A stretch of 20,896 nt of DNA from an uncultured Veillonellaceae bacterium (GTDB lineage Bacteria; Bacillota; Negativicutes; Veillonellales; Dialisteraceae): contig CAUBUJ010000012.1 in NCBI GenBank assembly GCA_958439155.1, forward strand, positions 1 through 20,896, in the 5' to 3' direction. The position numbers were made by a program, and so were the translations under genes. The notes beneath the pieces were generated by a model. It did not search any database. It worked only from the letters and a program-made list of their open reading frames with translations, and was not told the DNA's origin. Positions 7,365 to 14,951 of this stretch are shown one piece after another. Each line of letters opens with the position of its first letter. Within the stretch, counting starts at the first letter, position 1.

Positions 7365-8707
7365 AGAAAAAAGTAGGATTTATCAGCCTTGGCTGCTCCA
7401 AAAATCTGGTAGACACAGAAAAGATGCTGGGGCTCCTCGAAGCGGCCGGGTATGAACTGGTGGAAGATCTGGATGAAGCGCAGATCATTATTGTGAATAC
7501 GTGCACTTTCATTGACGCGGCGAAAGAGGAGTCGGTCAATACCCTGCTGGAAGCGGCCAATTACAAGAAAACAGGGCACTGCGAAAAGCTCGTCGCCGCA
7601 GGGTGCCTTTCCCAGGAATTCCAGGCGGATCTGGCCAAAGAAATTCCGGAAATTGACATTCTCGTAGGGACCAATTCCTGGCAGGACATCATTGAAGCGG
7701 TAGACGCGTCGTACAAAGAAAATAAAACGATTCTCCGCTTCGACAGCGCGCCCTGCGAGCATGAAGAACTGATTCCCCGGCAGATCACGACCCCTCATTA
7801 CACGGCGTATGTGAAAATCGCGGAAGGCTGCAGCAATGGATGCACCTTCTGCTATATCCCTTACGTGCGGGGGCGGATGCGGAGCCGGCCCATCGCCTCT
7901 GTGATTCATGAGGTGCGGGCGCTCGCCGCCCAGGGCGTGCGGGAATTCAATCTCATCGCCCAGGATCTGTCCTGCTACGGACGGGATCTCCGGGACGGCA
8001 CCAATCTGGCAGGGCTTCTCCGGGAAATGGTCAAAGTGGACGGCGTCCACTGGATCCGCCTTTTCTACCTGTACCCCACCTATTTCACCGATGAACTGCT
8101 GGACCTCATCTGCAGCGAACCGAAAATCTGCAAGTATGTGGACATTCCCCTCCAGCACATCAGCGATCCTGTGCTGCGCCGCATGCACCGCCGGGACAGC
8201 GCGGAAAGCATCAAGAAGCTTCTCCATAAACTGCGCCATGCCAGCGTGCCCATGACGATCCGTACCACCCTCATGGTGGGATTCCCCGGCGAGACGGAAG
8301 CAGATTTTGAGGAACTTCTTGATTTTATTGAAGACGTGAAATTTGATGACATGGGCGCTTTCAAGTATTCGCCCCAGGAAGGGACGCCGGCGGCACGCAT
8401 GGCAGATCAAGTTCCGGAAGACGTGAAAGAAGACCGGTACCACCGGCTCATGGCGGCGCAGGCGGCCATTTCCGAGGAAAATGACCAGAAAGCCATCGGC
8501 CTTGTGACGGAAGCGCTGGTGGAAGAAATCATTGACGCCGGCGACGGCCATACCCAGGCGAAGGGGAGAACTTCTTTCCAGGCGCCGGAAGTGGACGGCA
8601 ATGTGTACATCGACAATCCTGGTGACCTTAAACCGGGAGATTTCGTGAAGGTGCGCGTCACCGACGGCTATGCTTATGACCTTATCGCGGAGCGGGTGAA
8701 AGAATGA
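7361..8707 (+). CDS. rimO: Ribosomal protein S12 (Asp88) methylthiotransferase RimO
   Basis: RimO is a radical-SAM enzyme that carries two iron-sulfur clusters and adds a methylthio group to an aspartate of ribosomal protein S12. The 448-residue product has the N-terminal methylthiotransferase domain with cluster-ligand cysteines Cys12 (SLGCSKN), Cys48 (NTCTF) and Cys82 (AAGCLSQ). It has the radical-SAM motif EGCSNGCTFCYIP (Cys157, Cys161, Cys164) and a C-terminal TRAM domain from about residue 380. The YIPYVRGRMRSR and YVDIPLQHISDPVL motifs fit RimO better than the related tRNA enzyme MiaB. The frame is open to an ATG at 7322, but that would add 13 residues lying inside the upstream gene. 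The ATG at 7361, with a GGAAAGG site, gives the canonical start. It overlaps both neighbours by ATGA junctions. Confidence 0.95.
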   Translation: MKKKVGFISLGCSKNLVDTEKMLGLLEAAGYELVEDLDEAQIIIVNTCTFIDAAKEESVNTLLEAANYKKTGHCEKLVAAGCLSQEFQADLAKEIPEIDILVGTNSWQDIIEAVDASYKENKTILRFDSAPCEHEELIPRQITTPHYTAYVKIAEGCSNGCTFCYIPYVRGRMRSRPIASVIHEVRALAAQGVREFNLIAQDLSCYGRDLRDGTNLAGLLREMVKVDGVHWIRLFYLYPTYFTDELLDLICSEPKICKYVDIPLQHISDPVLRRMHRRDSAESIKKLLHKLRHASVPMTIRTTLMVGFPGETEADFEELLDFIEDVKFDDMGAFKYSPQEGTPAARMADQVPEDVKEDRYHRLMAAQAAISEENDQKAIGLVTEALVEEIIDAGDGHTQAKGRTSFQAPEVDGNVYIDNPGDLKPGDFVKVRVTDGYAYDLIAERVKE

Positions 8708-9966
8708 TTACAGAAATCATCACCACCGGGACAGAACTGCTCCTTGGGGAAATCACCAATGAAAACAGCCGGTGGCTGGCGCGGTTCCTCAATGAACACG
8801 GCTACACCGTGGCGTACATGACTACCGTCGGGGACAATCCGGCGCGGATGAAGGAAGCTTTCTGTCATGCCCTCTCCCGGGCAGACATTATCATTACTTC
8901 CGGCGGGCTCGGTTCGACCCAGGGGGACATTACGAAAAAAGCCGGCGCTGAAGCGCTGGGCCTGCCTTTCCGCCTGGTGCCTGCTGAATCAGAGCGGCTC
9001 CGCCGGTACTATGAAGAAAGGGAGCGGCCCTATACAAAAGCAGGGGAAAGGCAGGCCTGGTTCGCGGAAGGGGCCGAGCTCCTTGCCAATGAAGCAGGTT
9101 CTGCCAGCGGCAGCGCCATAGAAAAAGGCGGGAAGATCCTGATCCATCTCCCAGGCCCGCCGTATGAAATGAAAATGATGGCAAGCCGCCATATGATGCC
9201 CTGGCTGGAAGCCCATACAGGCAGGCAGGGCGTCATCCGGTCCCTCGTCCTCTCGGTGGAAGGAAAAGGGGAAACGGAAATTGAAGGGGCCCTCATGGAT
9301 CTGGTGCAGGCCCAGACCAATCCGACCATCGCCTTCTATGCCCGTCCCGGCTATGTGGCCGTGCGGCTCACCGCGAAAGCGGCCGGCGGGGAAGAGGCGA
9401 TGGCCCTCATCGAGCCCATGGCAGAAGAAATTGGAAAGCGTCTTCCCGTGTCGCGGTACAATCTGGAAGAGAGCGCCCGGGGGGATTTGATCGCGCTTCT
9501 GGAGGCGCATCATCTCACCTTCTCTGCGGCGGAGTCCTGCACCGGCGGGCTCATAGGGAAACTTATGACCGATCTGCCGGGCAGCTCGGAATATTTCAAA
9601 GGGAGCGCCGTCACCTACTGGAACAGCGCGAAAGAGGCGGTCCTTTCCGTAAAGGCGGAGACGCTTGCAGCCTATACCGCGGTGAGCGAGGAAACGGCAG
9701 CGGAAATGGCGGAAGGCTCCCGCCGTCTCTATGGGGCGGATCTTTCCGTTTCCACCACTGGCTACGCCGGTCCCGGCAGGGGCGAGCGGGGGGAACCGGC
9801 AGGTCTTGTGTATATCGGCATTGCGGGCCCCGCCGGCACAGAGGTCCATAAAGAGCAGTTCCTGGGCTCCAGAAAGAGCGTGCGCTACGGCGCCGCGGAG
9901 AAAGCCCTTTTTTACGCAGCAGAATATATCCGCCGCCGCGGCGGGAGAGAGAAGCAGGAGGTGTAA
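8704..9966 (+). CDS. cinA: CinA family protein: MoCF-like domain plus nicotinamide-nucleotide amidase (PncC) domain
   Basis: CinA proteins join an N-terminal molybdopterin-binding-like domain with pyrophosphatase activity (about 1-170) to a C-terminal PncC domain (about 258-415) that deamidates nicotinamide mononucleotide in NAD salvage. The 420-residue product shows EIITTGTELLLGEITNENSRWLA at its start, a variant SGGLGSTQGDIT loop, and in the C-terminal half FSAAESCTGGLIGKLMTDLPGSS, with the catalytic serine in AAESCTGG, then GSAVTYWNSAKEAVL, STTGYAGPGRGERGEPAGLVYIG. In Bacillus, cinA sits directly before recA and is associated with competence; the same order is seen here. ATGA overlap with rimO and only two bases to recA indicate one operon. 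The N-terminal loop departs from the usual GGLGPTxDD sequence, so its pyrophosphatase activity is uncertain. Confidence 0.95.
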   Translation: MITEIITTGTELLLGEITNENSRWLARFLNEHGYTVAYMTTVGDNPARMKEAFCHALSRADIIITSGGLGSTQGDITKKAGAEALGLPFRLVPAESERLRRYYEERERPYTKAGERQAWFAEGAELLANEAGSASGSAIEKGGKILIHLPGPPYEMKMMASRHMMPWLEAHTGRQGVIRSLVLSVEGKGETEIEGALMDLVQAQTNPTIAFYARPGYVAVRLTAKAAGGEEAMALIEPMAEEIGKRLPVSRYNLEESARGDLIALLEAHHLTFSAAESCTGGLIGKLMTDLPGSSEYFKGSAVTYWNSAKEAVLSVKAETLAAYTAVSEETAAEMAEGSRRLYGADLSVSTTGYAGPGRGERGEPAGLVYIGIAGPAGTEVHKEQFLGSRKSVRYGAAEKALFYAAEYIRRRGGREKQEV

Positions 9967-9968
9967 CT

Positions 9969-11057
9969 ATGGCAGACAAGAAACAGCTTATGGTGACAGT
10001 GAACAACAACAGCACGCCGGAGGAACGGAAAAAAGCGCTGGACAACGCCATGAAAATGATTGACAAGGAATTCGGCGCCGGCGCGATTATGAAGCTCGGC
10101 GACATGGGCCAGCGCATGAATATCAGCGTGATTCCCACCGGGTCGCTGGCGCTCGATATCGCCGTCGGCGTAGGGGGCTATCCAAGAGGCCGGGTCATTG
10201 AAATTTACGGCCCGGAATCTTCCGGCAAAACTACGCTGGCGCTCCATGCCATCGCGGAAGCGCAGAAAGCGGGGGGCGTTGCGGCTTTCATCGATGCGGA
10301 ACACGCCCTCGACCCGATTTACGCGCACCACCTTGGCGTGGATACGCACAATCTGCTCATTTCCCAGCCGGACTGCGGCGAGCAGGCCCTGTCCATCTGT
10401 GAGTCCCTCGTACGGAGCGGCGCCGTGGACATCATCGTCATCGACTCGGTGGCGGCGCTCGTGCCGAAACAGGAAATTGAAGGGGACATTACCGACGCGT
10501 CCGTCGGCCTCCAGGCGCGCCTCATGAGCAAGGCTCTCCGGAAACTGACCGGCGTGATCAGCCGTTCCGGGACGGTGGTTATTTTTATCAACCAGCTCCG
10601 TGAAAAAGTAGGCGTCATGTTCGGCAATCCGGAAACCACCACCGGCGGGCGGGCCCTCAAATTCTATTCCACCATCCGCATTGAAATCCGCCGGGGCGAA
10701 CAGATCAAAAACGGCACGGAAATCATCGGGAACCGCACCCGGGCGAAAGTGGTGAAAAATAAAGTGGCCCCCCCTTTCCGGGTCGCTGATTTTGACATGA
10801 TGTACGGCGAAGGCATTTCGAGAGAAGGGACTCTCGTAGACATGGCGGCGAGCATGGACATTCTCCAGAAGAGCGGCGCCTGGTATTCCTACAAAGGGGA
10901 GCGTATTTCCCAGGGCCGGGAGAACGCGAAGAAGTATCTCCGGGAGCATCCTGACGTGGCCGCTGAAATTGACAAGACCATCCGGGATACACTGATGGCG
11001 GAACCGGGCGTCTTCGAAGACGGCGTCATCGGCGCAAATGATGAAGAAAGCAAGTGA
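9969..11057 (+). CDS. recA: Recombinase RecA
   Basis: RecA forms ATP-dependent filaments on single-stranded DNA, catalyses strand exchange and triggers LexA self-cleavage. The 362-residue product has Walker A GPESSGKTT at 81-89, the AFIDAEHALDP segment with the catalytic glutamate, Walker B VDIIVIDSVAALVPK, and the L1/L2 DNA-binding loops (EIEGDITDASVGLQARLMS and GVMFGNPETTTGGRALKFY). No intein or insertion is present. An AGGAGG site precedes the ATG closely, two bases after cinA. No GAAC-N4-GTTC-type LexA box is visible in the immediate upstream bases, so any SOS control would have to act at a distant operon promoter. The 3' end overlaps recX. Confidence 0.99.
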   Translation: MADKKQLMVTVNNNSTPEERKKALDNAMKMIDKEFGAGAIMKLGDMGQRMNISVIPTGSLALDIAVGVGGYPRGRVIEIYGPESSGKTTLALHAIAEAQKAGGVAAFIDAEHALDPIYAHHLGVDTHNLLISQPDCGEQALSICESLVRSGAVDIIVIDSVAALVPKQEIEGDITDASVGLQARLMSKALRKLTGVISRSGTVVIFINQLREKVGVMFGNPETTTGGRALKFYSTIRIEIRRGEQIKNGTEIIGNRTRAKVVKNKVAPPFRVADFDMMYGEGISREGTLVDMAASMDILQKSGAWYSYKGERISQGRENAKKYLREHPDVAAEIDKTIRDTLMAEPGVFEDGVIGANDEESK

Positions 11058-11499
11058 CCGCACTGCCTATGAAGCGGCGCTCTTCCTCCTCCGGTACCGC
11101 CCGCAGAGCGAGTGGGAGATCAAAGTGAAGCTCCGGAGGAAAGGCTACGTACCGGGGGAGATCGAAGAAGCGGCGGAAAAGCTCCGGGAAGCGCGGTACC
11201 TCAATGACGAGGAGCTTGCGGCGGATCTCTTCCAGTACTACCGGGGAAATGTGCTCTGCGGCGATGCCTATATCCAGAGGAAACTGAAAGCGCGGGGACT
11301 TTCTGCCGAGGAGCACCTCACAGAAGAGGAAGAGCGGGAGAAGGCGGAACAGGCCTTCCAGAAAAAGAAAGCCATCGTGCCGGCGCTGGCGTCGAATTAC
11401 CGCCGCGCCGCGGGATTTCTCCTGCGCCGGGGATTTCCGCCCTTTGTGGTGCGGGAAGTGCTGGCCCTCCATATGGAAGAAGAACCTTTCCTCGAATAA
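11038..11499 (+). CDS. recX: Regulatory protein RecX
   Basis: RecX binds RecA filaments and limits or modulates recombination. The 153 residues carry the three-helix repeats of the family: AYEAALFLLRYRPQSEWEIKVKLRRKGY, EAAEKLREARYLNDEELAADLFQYY, and a DAYIQRKLKARGLS repeat, with a further RRAAGFLLRRGFPPFVVREVL near the end. The start overlaps the last 20 bases of recA (ATG ATG at 11038/11041) and there is no clear ribosome binding site, so translation is probably coupled to termination on recA and RecX output kept low. The RecA-RecX overlap is common. I see no clear terminator between recX and the next promoter. Confidence 0.93.
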   Translation: MMKKASDRTAYEAALFLLRYRPQSEWEIKVKLRRKGYVPGEIEEAAEKLREARYLNDEELAADLFQYYRGNVLCGDAYIQRKLKARGLSAEEHLTEEEEREKAEQAFQKKKAIVPALASNYRRAAGFLLRRGFPPFVVREVLALHMEEEPFLE

Positions 11500-11523
11500 G
11501 GATCTCCCTTTTCTAAAAAATGA

Positions 11524-11552
11524 TTGACAGATGGGATGATCCTGAGTATAAT
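11524..11552 (+). promoter_or_regulatory. Consensus sigma-70-type promoter of the trp operon
   Basis: TTGACA at 11524-11529 and TATAAT at 11547-11552 match the consensus perfectly, with the ideal 17-base spacer. Transcription would begin near 11559, at the start of the T-box leader. A strong constitutive promoter fits control by transcript attenuation rather than by a repressor. Confidence 0.93.
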
Positions 11553-11558
11553 ACAAAC

Positions 11559-11821
11559 AATTTCAGAAGAAACCGTTGAAGCGGAGATCAAAACGGACCG
11601 TGCACTTACAGGGAGCTGGGATAATGAGAATCCAGCAGAACGCAGACCGTCAAATGGACCGCTGAGGGCGCAGGGGAAACTACAGTATACTGCGACGTGA
11701 GGCTTACGTCAGTAGCCGGGAATGTGTTGGCATTCCGACAAAGAGCAGGAGTCATATCCTGAAGCAAGGTGGCACCGCGGAACTATCCGTCCTTGACAGT
11801 ATTGTCAGGGACGGTTTTTTA
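11559..11821 (+). promoter_or_regulatory. Tryptophan-specific T-box riboswitch upstream of trpDCBA
   Basis: The leader holds all expected parts. Stem I base AGCGG (11580-11584) pairs with CCGCT (11659-11663). Above it lies an internal specifier loop whose 3' side reads CAAATGGA; the TGG at 11655-11657, followed by a purine, is the tryptophan codon. The next helix is ACGG/CCGT, and a distal hairpin GCTGG/CCAGC (11615-11619 with 11632-11636) tops the stem. A stem III hairpin GGAATG/CATTCC follows (11719-11736). The T-box AAGGTGGCACCGCGG is at 11766-11780. Its UGGC bulge would pair with an acceptor end GCCA, which fits the G73 discriminator of tRNA-Trp. A terminator follows. Uncharged tRNA-Trp should stabilise the antiterminator and turn on the operon. 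Confidence 0.95.
11787..11820 (+). terminator. T-box regulated intrinsic terminator
   Basis: A 12-bp stem, CCGTCCTTGACA with TGTCAGGGACGG (one G-U pair), has a 4-base loop GTAT and is followed by six T residues. Its 5' arm lies directly after the T-box sequence, so it can be sequestered by the alternative antiterminator fold. Confidence 0.93.
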
Positions 11822-11843
11822 TTGGCTGTCCCGGGGAGGAAAC

Positions 11844-11903
11844 ATGAACAGTCTTCATCGATGGCAAGGAATTGTCGCAGAAGAAAAGGGAAACTTTGAG
11901 TAG
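11844..11903 (+). CDS. Putative 19-residue ORF between the T-box terminator and trpD
   Basis: An ATG at 11844 follows GGGGAGGAAAC, a near-ideal Shine-Dalgarno site stronger than that of trpD itself. The frame encodes MNSLHRWQGIVAEEKGNFE and stops with TAG at 11901-11903, 21 bases before trpD. It contains one tryptophan codon and no obvious regulatory run of Trp codons. It lies after the terminator, so it is translated only when the operon is read. I do not recognise the peptide. It could be a leader peptide that feeds ribosomes to trpD, a remnant of a deleted gene such as trpE or trpG, or chance. The ribosome binding site is what supports translation; the function is unknown. Confidence 0.45.
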   Translation: MNSLHRWQGIVAEEKGNFE

Positions 11904-11924
11904 ACAAGAAAGAAGGACCATACC

Positions 11925-12950
11925 ATGATGGAAGAAGCGATTCAATTACTGGCAGCAAAAAAAGATCTCACCCGGGAAGAGGCGAGAGACGCAGTGAATG
12001 AAATTATGAGCGGCACTGTGAGCGACGTGAAGAAAGCAGCGTTCCTCACCGCAATGGCCATGAAAGGGGAAACCATCGACGAGATCGCCGGCGCCGCGGA
12101 AGGCATGCGGGCCCACGCGACGCCTGTGCCGTACAAAGGGGAGCTCCTGGAAATCGTAGGAACCGGCGGCGACGGGTCGAACACCTTCAATATTTCCACC
12201 ACCTCCGCCATCGTCGTCGCGGCGGGCGGCGTGAAAGTCTCCAAGCACGGAAACCGGGCGGCCTCGTCCAAGTGCGGCGCCGCCGACGTCCTCGAAGCGC
12301 TGGGCGTCAATATTGAGCAGAGCCCGGAGGAATGCGTGAAACTTCTCGATACGGTGGGCATCTGCTTCTTCTTCGCCCAGCTGTACCACAAGGCGATGCG
12401 CTTCGTCGGTCCCGTCCGGAAAGAATTGGGGATCCGCACCATTTTCAATATTCTCGGGCCCCTCACCAATCCGGCGAAAGCCACTCATGACTGCATCGGC
12501 GTGTATGATGAAAAACTGGTGGAACCGATCGCCCATGTGCTGGCCCGCCTCGGCGTGACCCGCGGCCTTGTGTTCCACGGCAATGACGGCATGGATGAAA
12601 TTTCCGCTTCCGCTCCGACGAAGGTGTGTGAAGTGGAGAACGGCGCCTTCAAGACCTATACGATCGAGCCGGAAGATTTCGGCCTCACCAGGGGGAAGAA
12701 AGAAGACCTCGTCGGCGGGGATGCCGCAGAAAACGCGGCCATTACGAAAGCGGTCCTCTCCGGAAAGAAAGACGGCGTCTATGAGACCAGAAGAAACGCG
12801 GTGCTTCTGAACGCCGGGGCGGCGCTTTACATCGGCGGCAAGGCCGATTCCATTGCAGAAGGCGTCGCCCTTGCGGCGAAGCTCATCGACAGCGGGAAGG
12901 CCATGGAAAAACTCCAGGCCTTCGTGAAAGCTTCCCAGGAGGACAAATGA
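11925..12950 (+). CDS. trpD: Anthranilate phosphoribosyltransferase TrpD
   Basis: TrpD joins anthranilate to phosphoribosyl pyrophosphate, the second step of tryptophan synthesis. The 341 residues match the stand-alone enzyme, not a TrpGD fusion. Visible motifs are the pyrophosphate-binding VGTGGDGSNTFNIST (78-91), the KHGNRAASSKCG loop (107-118), FNILGPLTNPA with the conserved Asn-Pro, and HGNDGMDEIS near residue 220 with the metal-binding Asp-Glu. The ATG at 11925 follows AAGGA at about 9 bases; a second ATG follows it directly. It is the first large gene after the tryptophan T-box, whereas most trp operons place trpE and trpG before it. It overlaps trpC by ATGA. Confidence 0.97.
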   Translation: MMEEAIQLLAAKKDLTREEARDAVNEIMSGTVSDVKKAAFLTAMAMKGETIDEIAGAAEGMRAHATPVPYKGELLEIVGTGGDGSNTFNISTTSAIVVAAGGVKVSKHGNRAASSKCGAADVLEALGVNIEQSPEECVKLLDTVGICFFFAQLYHKAMRFVGPVRKELGIRTIFNILGPLTNPAKATHDCIGVYDEKLVEPIAHVLARLGVTRGLVFHGNDGMDEISASAPTKVCEVENGAFKTYTIEPEDFGLTRGKKEDLVGGDAAENAAITKAVLSGKKDGVYETRRNAVLLNAGAALYIGGKADSIAEGVALAAKLIDSGKAMEKLQAFVKASQEDK

Positions 12951-13732
12951 TTCTGGACGACATTGCCGCGTATACCAGGGAGCGGATCGCCCGCCTCAAA
13001 AGCGAAGGCTATTATGACAAGATTCATGAATCGGCAGCCTCCTTCGCGCCGGGGAAGACCTTTCCTTTCGAAGCGGCGCTCCGCCGGCGGGGGCTTTCCT
13101 TCATCTGTGAAGTGAAGAAAGCCTCTCCGTCGAAAGGGGTGATCAGCGAAGATTTTCCTTACAGGGAGATCGCGAAAGCTTATGAAAAAGCCGGGGCTGA
13201 CGCCATTTCCTGCCTCACCGAGCCGAAATGGTTCCAAGGGTCCATCACGTATTTACAGGACATCGCTGCCGCTGTGAAGACGCCGGTGCTCCGGAAGGAT
13301 TTCATCATCGATCCCTGCCAGATCGAGGAAGCAGCGGTCTCCGGCGCTTCGGCGGTGCTTCTCATCGCGGCGATCCTTTCGGATCGGGAGCTCCTGGACT
13401 ACCGGGAGCGGGCAGAGGCGCTGGGCCTTTCCGTCCTCGCGGAGGCCCATGATGAAGAGGAACTGCGCCGCGCCGCCGGGTCAGGCGCGAAGATTCTCGG
13501 CGTGAACAACCGGAATCTGAAAGATTTCACCATCGACCTCACCACGGTAGAGCGTCTCCGCCGGTTCGTTCCGGAAGGCGCGGTGTATGTGGCGGAAAGC
13601 GGCATGATGACGGAAGCGGCGGTGGCCCGCATGAAAGAAGCCGGTGCCGACGCAGTGCTCATTGGAGAAATGCTGATGCGCGCGGAGAATCCGGGAGCGC
13701 TTCTGACACGGCTCCGCGGAGATATTCAATAA
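12947..13732 (+). CDS. trpC: Indole-3-glycerol-phosphate synthase TrpC
   Basis: TrpC closes the indole ring by decarboxylating CdRP to indole-3-glycerol phosphate. The 261-residue single-domain TIM barrel shows SFICEVKKASPSKG (catalytic Glu55, Lys57), VLRKDFIID (general acid Lys117), SAVLLIAAIL, VLAEAHDEEEL, LGVNNRNLKDFTIDL and VYVAESGM, all expected for the family. No phosphoribosylanthranilate isomerase domain is fused to it, unlike the E. coli TrpCF protein. The start overlaps the trpD stop codon (ATGA) and follows an AGGAGG site. In most operons trpF comes next; here trpB starts 25 bases later and no isomerase gene is present. Confidence 0.97.
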   Translation: MILDDIAAYTRERIARLKSEGYYDKIHESAASFAPGKTFPFEAALRRRGLSFICEVKKASPSKGVISEDFPYREIAKAYEKAGADAISCLTEPKWFQGSITYLQDIAAAVKTPVLRKDFIIDPCQIEEAAVSGASAVLLIAAILSDRELLDYRERAEALGLSVLAEAHDEEELRRAAGSGAKILGVNNRNLKDFTIDLTTVERLRRFVPEGAVYVAESGMMTEAAVARMKEAGADAVLIGEMLMRAENPGALLTRLRGDIQ

Positions 13733-13757
13733 AGAACAAGTACAGGGGGATACAACC

Positions 13758-14942
13758 ATGGATAACAGATACGGCCAGTTCGGCGGCCAGTACGTGCCGG
13801 AAACACTGATGGCGGAAATTCACCGCGTAGCGGAGGCTTATGAAAAATACAAGAAGGATCCGGATTTCCTGGCGGAACTGGAAGAACTGAACCGGAATTA
13901 CACAGGCCGCCCGTCCATGCTCTACGAAGCCAAGCGCATGTCCGAAGATCTGGGCGTCAAGGTTTACCTGAAGCGGGAAGACCTGAACCATACAGGGGCG
14001 CACAAGATCAATAACTGCATCGGCCAGGCGCTTCTGGCCAAACGGATGGGGAAGACCCGCCTCATTGCCGAGACCGGCGCAGGCCAGCACGGCGTGGCAG
14101 CGGCGACCATCGCGGCGCTCTTCGGCATGGAATGTGAAGTCTTCATGGGCGAGATCGATACAGAGCGGCAGGCTCTCAATGTGTACCGCATGCGCCTTCT
14201 CGGGGCGAAAGTGAACGCCGTCAAGACCGGCTCCCGCGTGCTGAAAGACGCGGTGAACGCGGCCATGCAGAACTGGAGCGCCCGCTGCGACGATACCCAT
14301 TACCTGATCGGTTCCGCTGTAGGACCGGCGCCGTTCCCGGAAATGGTCCGTGATTTCCAGTGCTGCATCGGCCGGGAAGGACGGGAAGAAATTCTGAAGC
14401 GGGAAGGACGTCTCCCGGACTATGTCTTCGCCTGCGTCGGCGGCGGGTCGAACGCGAGCGGCACCTTCCATCCCTTCGTGGAAGACAAGACGGTCGCTCT
14501 CGTAGGATGCGAGGCGGCCGGGAAAGGGATCGACACGCCGTACCACGCGGCCACCATGGCCAAGGGCCGGCCCGGCGTCTTCCACGGCATGAAGTCCCTC
14601 TTCGTCCAGGACGATGACGGCAATATTACGGAAGTGTACTCCATTTCCGCCGGCCTCGATTATCCGGGGGTGTCGCCGGAGCTGGCCTATCTCCATACGA
14701 GCGGCCGCGCCCAGTACCTGCCCATCACCGATGAGGCAGCGGTCCAGGCCTTCGAGTACCTGGCGCGGAAAGAAGGCATCATCTGCGCCATTGAAAGCGC
14801 CCACGCTGTGGCAGGGGTTATCCAGATGGCGAAAGAAGGAAAATTCAAAAAGAGTGACATTGTGATGATTACCATTTCCGGCCGGGGCGACAAGGATGTC
14901 GCGGCCATCGCGCGGTACCGCGGGGAAGATATCAGAGACTGA
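13758..14942 (+). CDS. trpB: Tryptophan synthase beta chain TrpB (TrpB1 type)
   Basis: TrpB is the PLP-dependent subunit that condenses indole with serine to give tryptophan, in an alpha2-beta2 complex with TrpA. The 394-residue product is full length for TrpB1. It shows the YGQFGGQYVPETLM start, the PLP lysine in HTGAHKINN (Lys83), the ETGAGQHG loop, the phosphate-binding CVGGGSNASG, and the serine/monovalent-cation region GLDYPGVSPELAYL. A GGGGG-type ribosome binding site lies shortly upstream. It is 25 bases after trpC and 9 before trpA. A tightly linked trpA argues for the classical complex rather than a stand-alone TrpB2. Confidence 0.98.
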   Translation: MDNRYGQFGGQYVPETLMAEIHRVAEAYEKYKKDPDFLAELEELNRNYTGRPSMLYEAKRMSEDLGVKVYLKREDLNHTGAHKINNCIGQALLAKRMGKTRLIAETGAGQHGVAAATIAALFGMECEVFMGEIDTERQALNVYRMRLLGAKVNAVKTGSRVLKDAVNAAMQNWSARCDDTHYLIGSAVGPAPFPEMVRDFQCCIGREGREEILKREGRLPDYVFACVGGGSNASGTFHPFVEDKTVALVGCEAAGKGIDTPYHAATMAKGRPGVFHGMKSLFVQDDDGNITEVYSISAGLDYPGVSPELAYLHTSGRAQYLPITDEAAVQAFEYLARKEGIICAIESAHAVAGVIQMAKEGKFKKSDIVMITISGRGDKDVAAIARYRGEDIRD

Positions 14943-14951
14943 GGAGGAACC

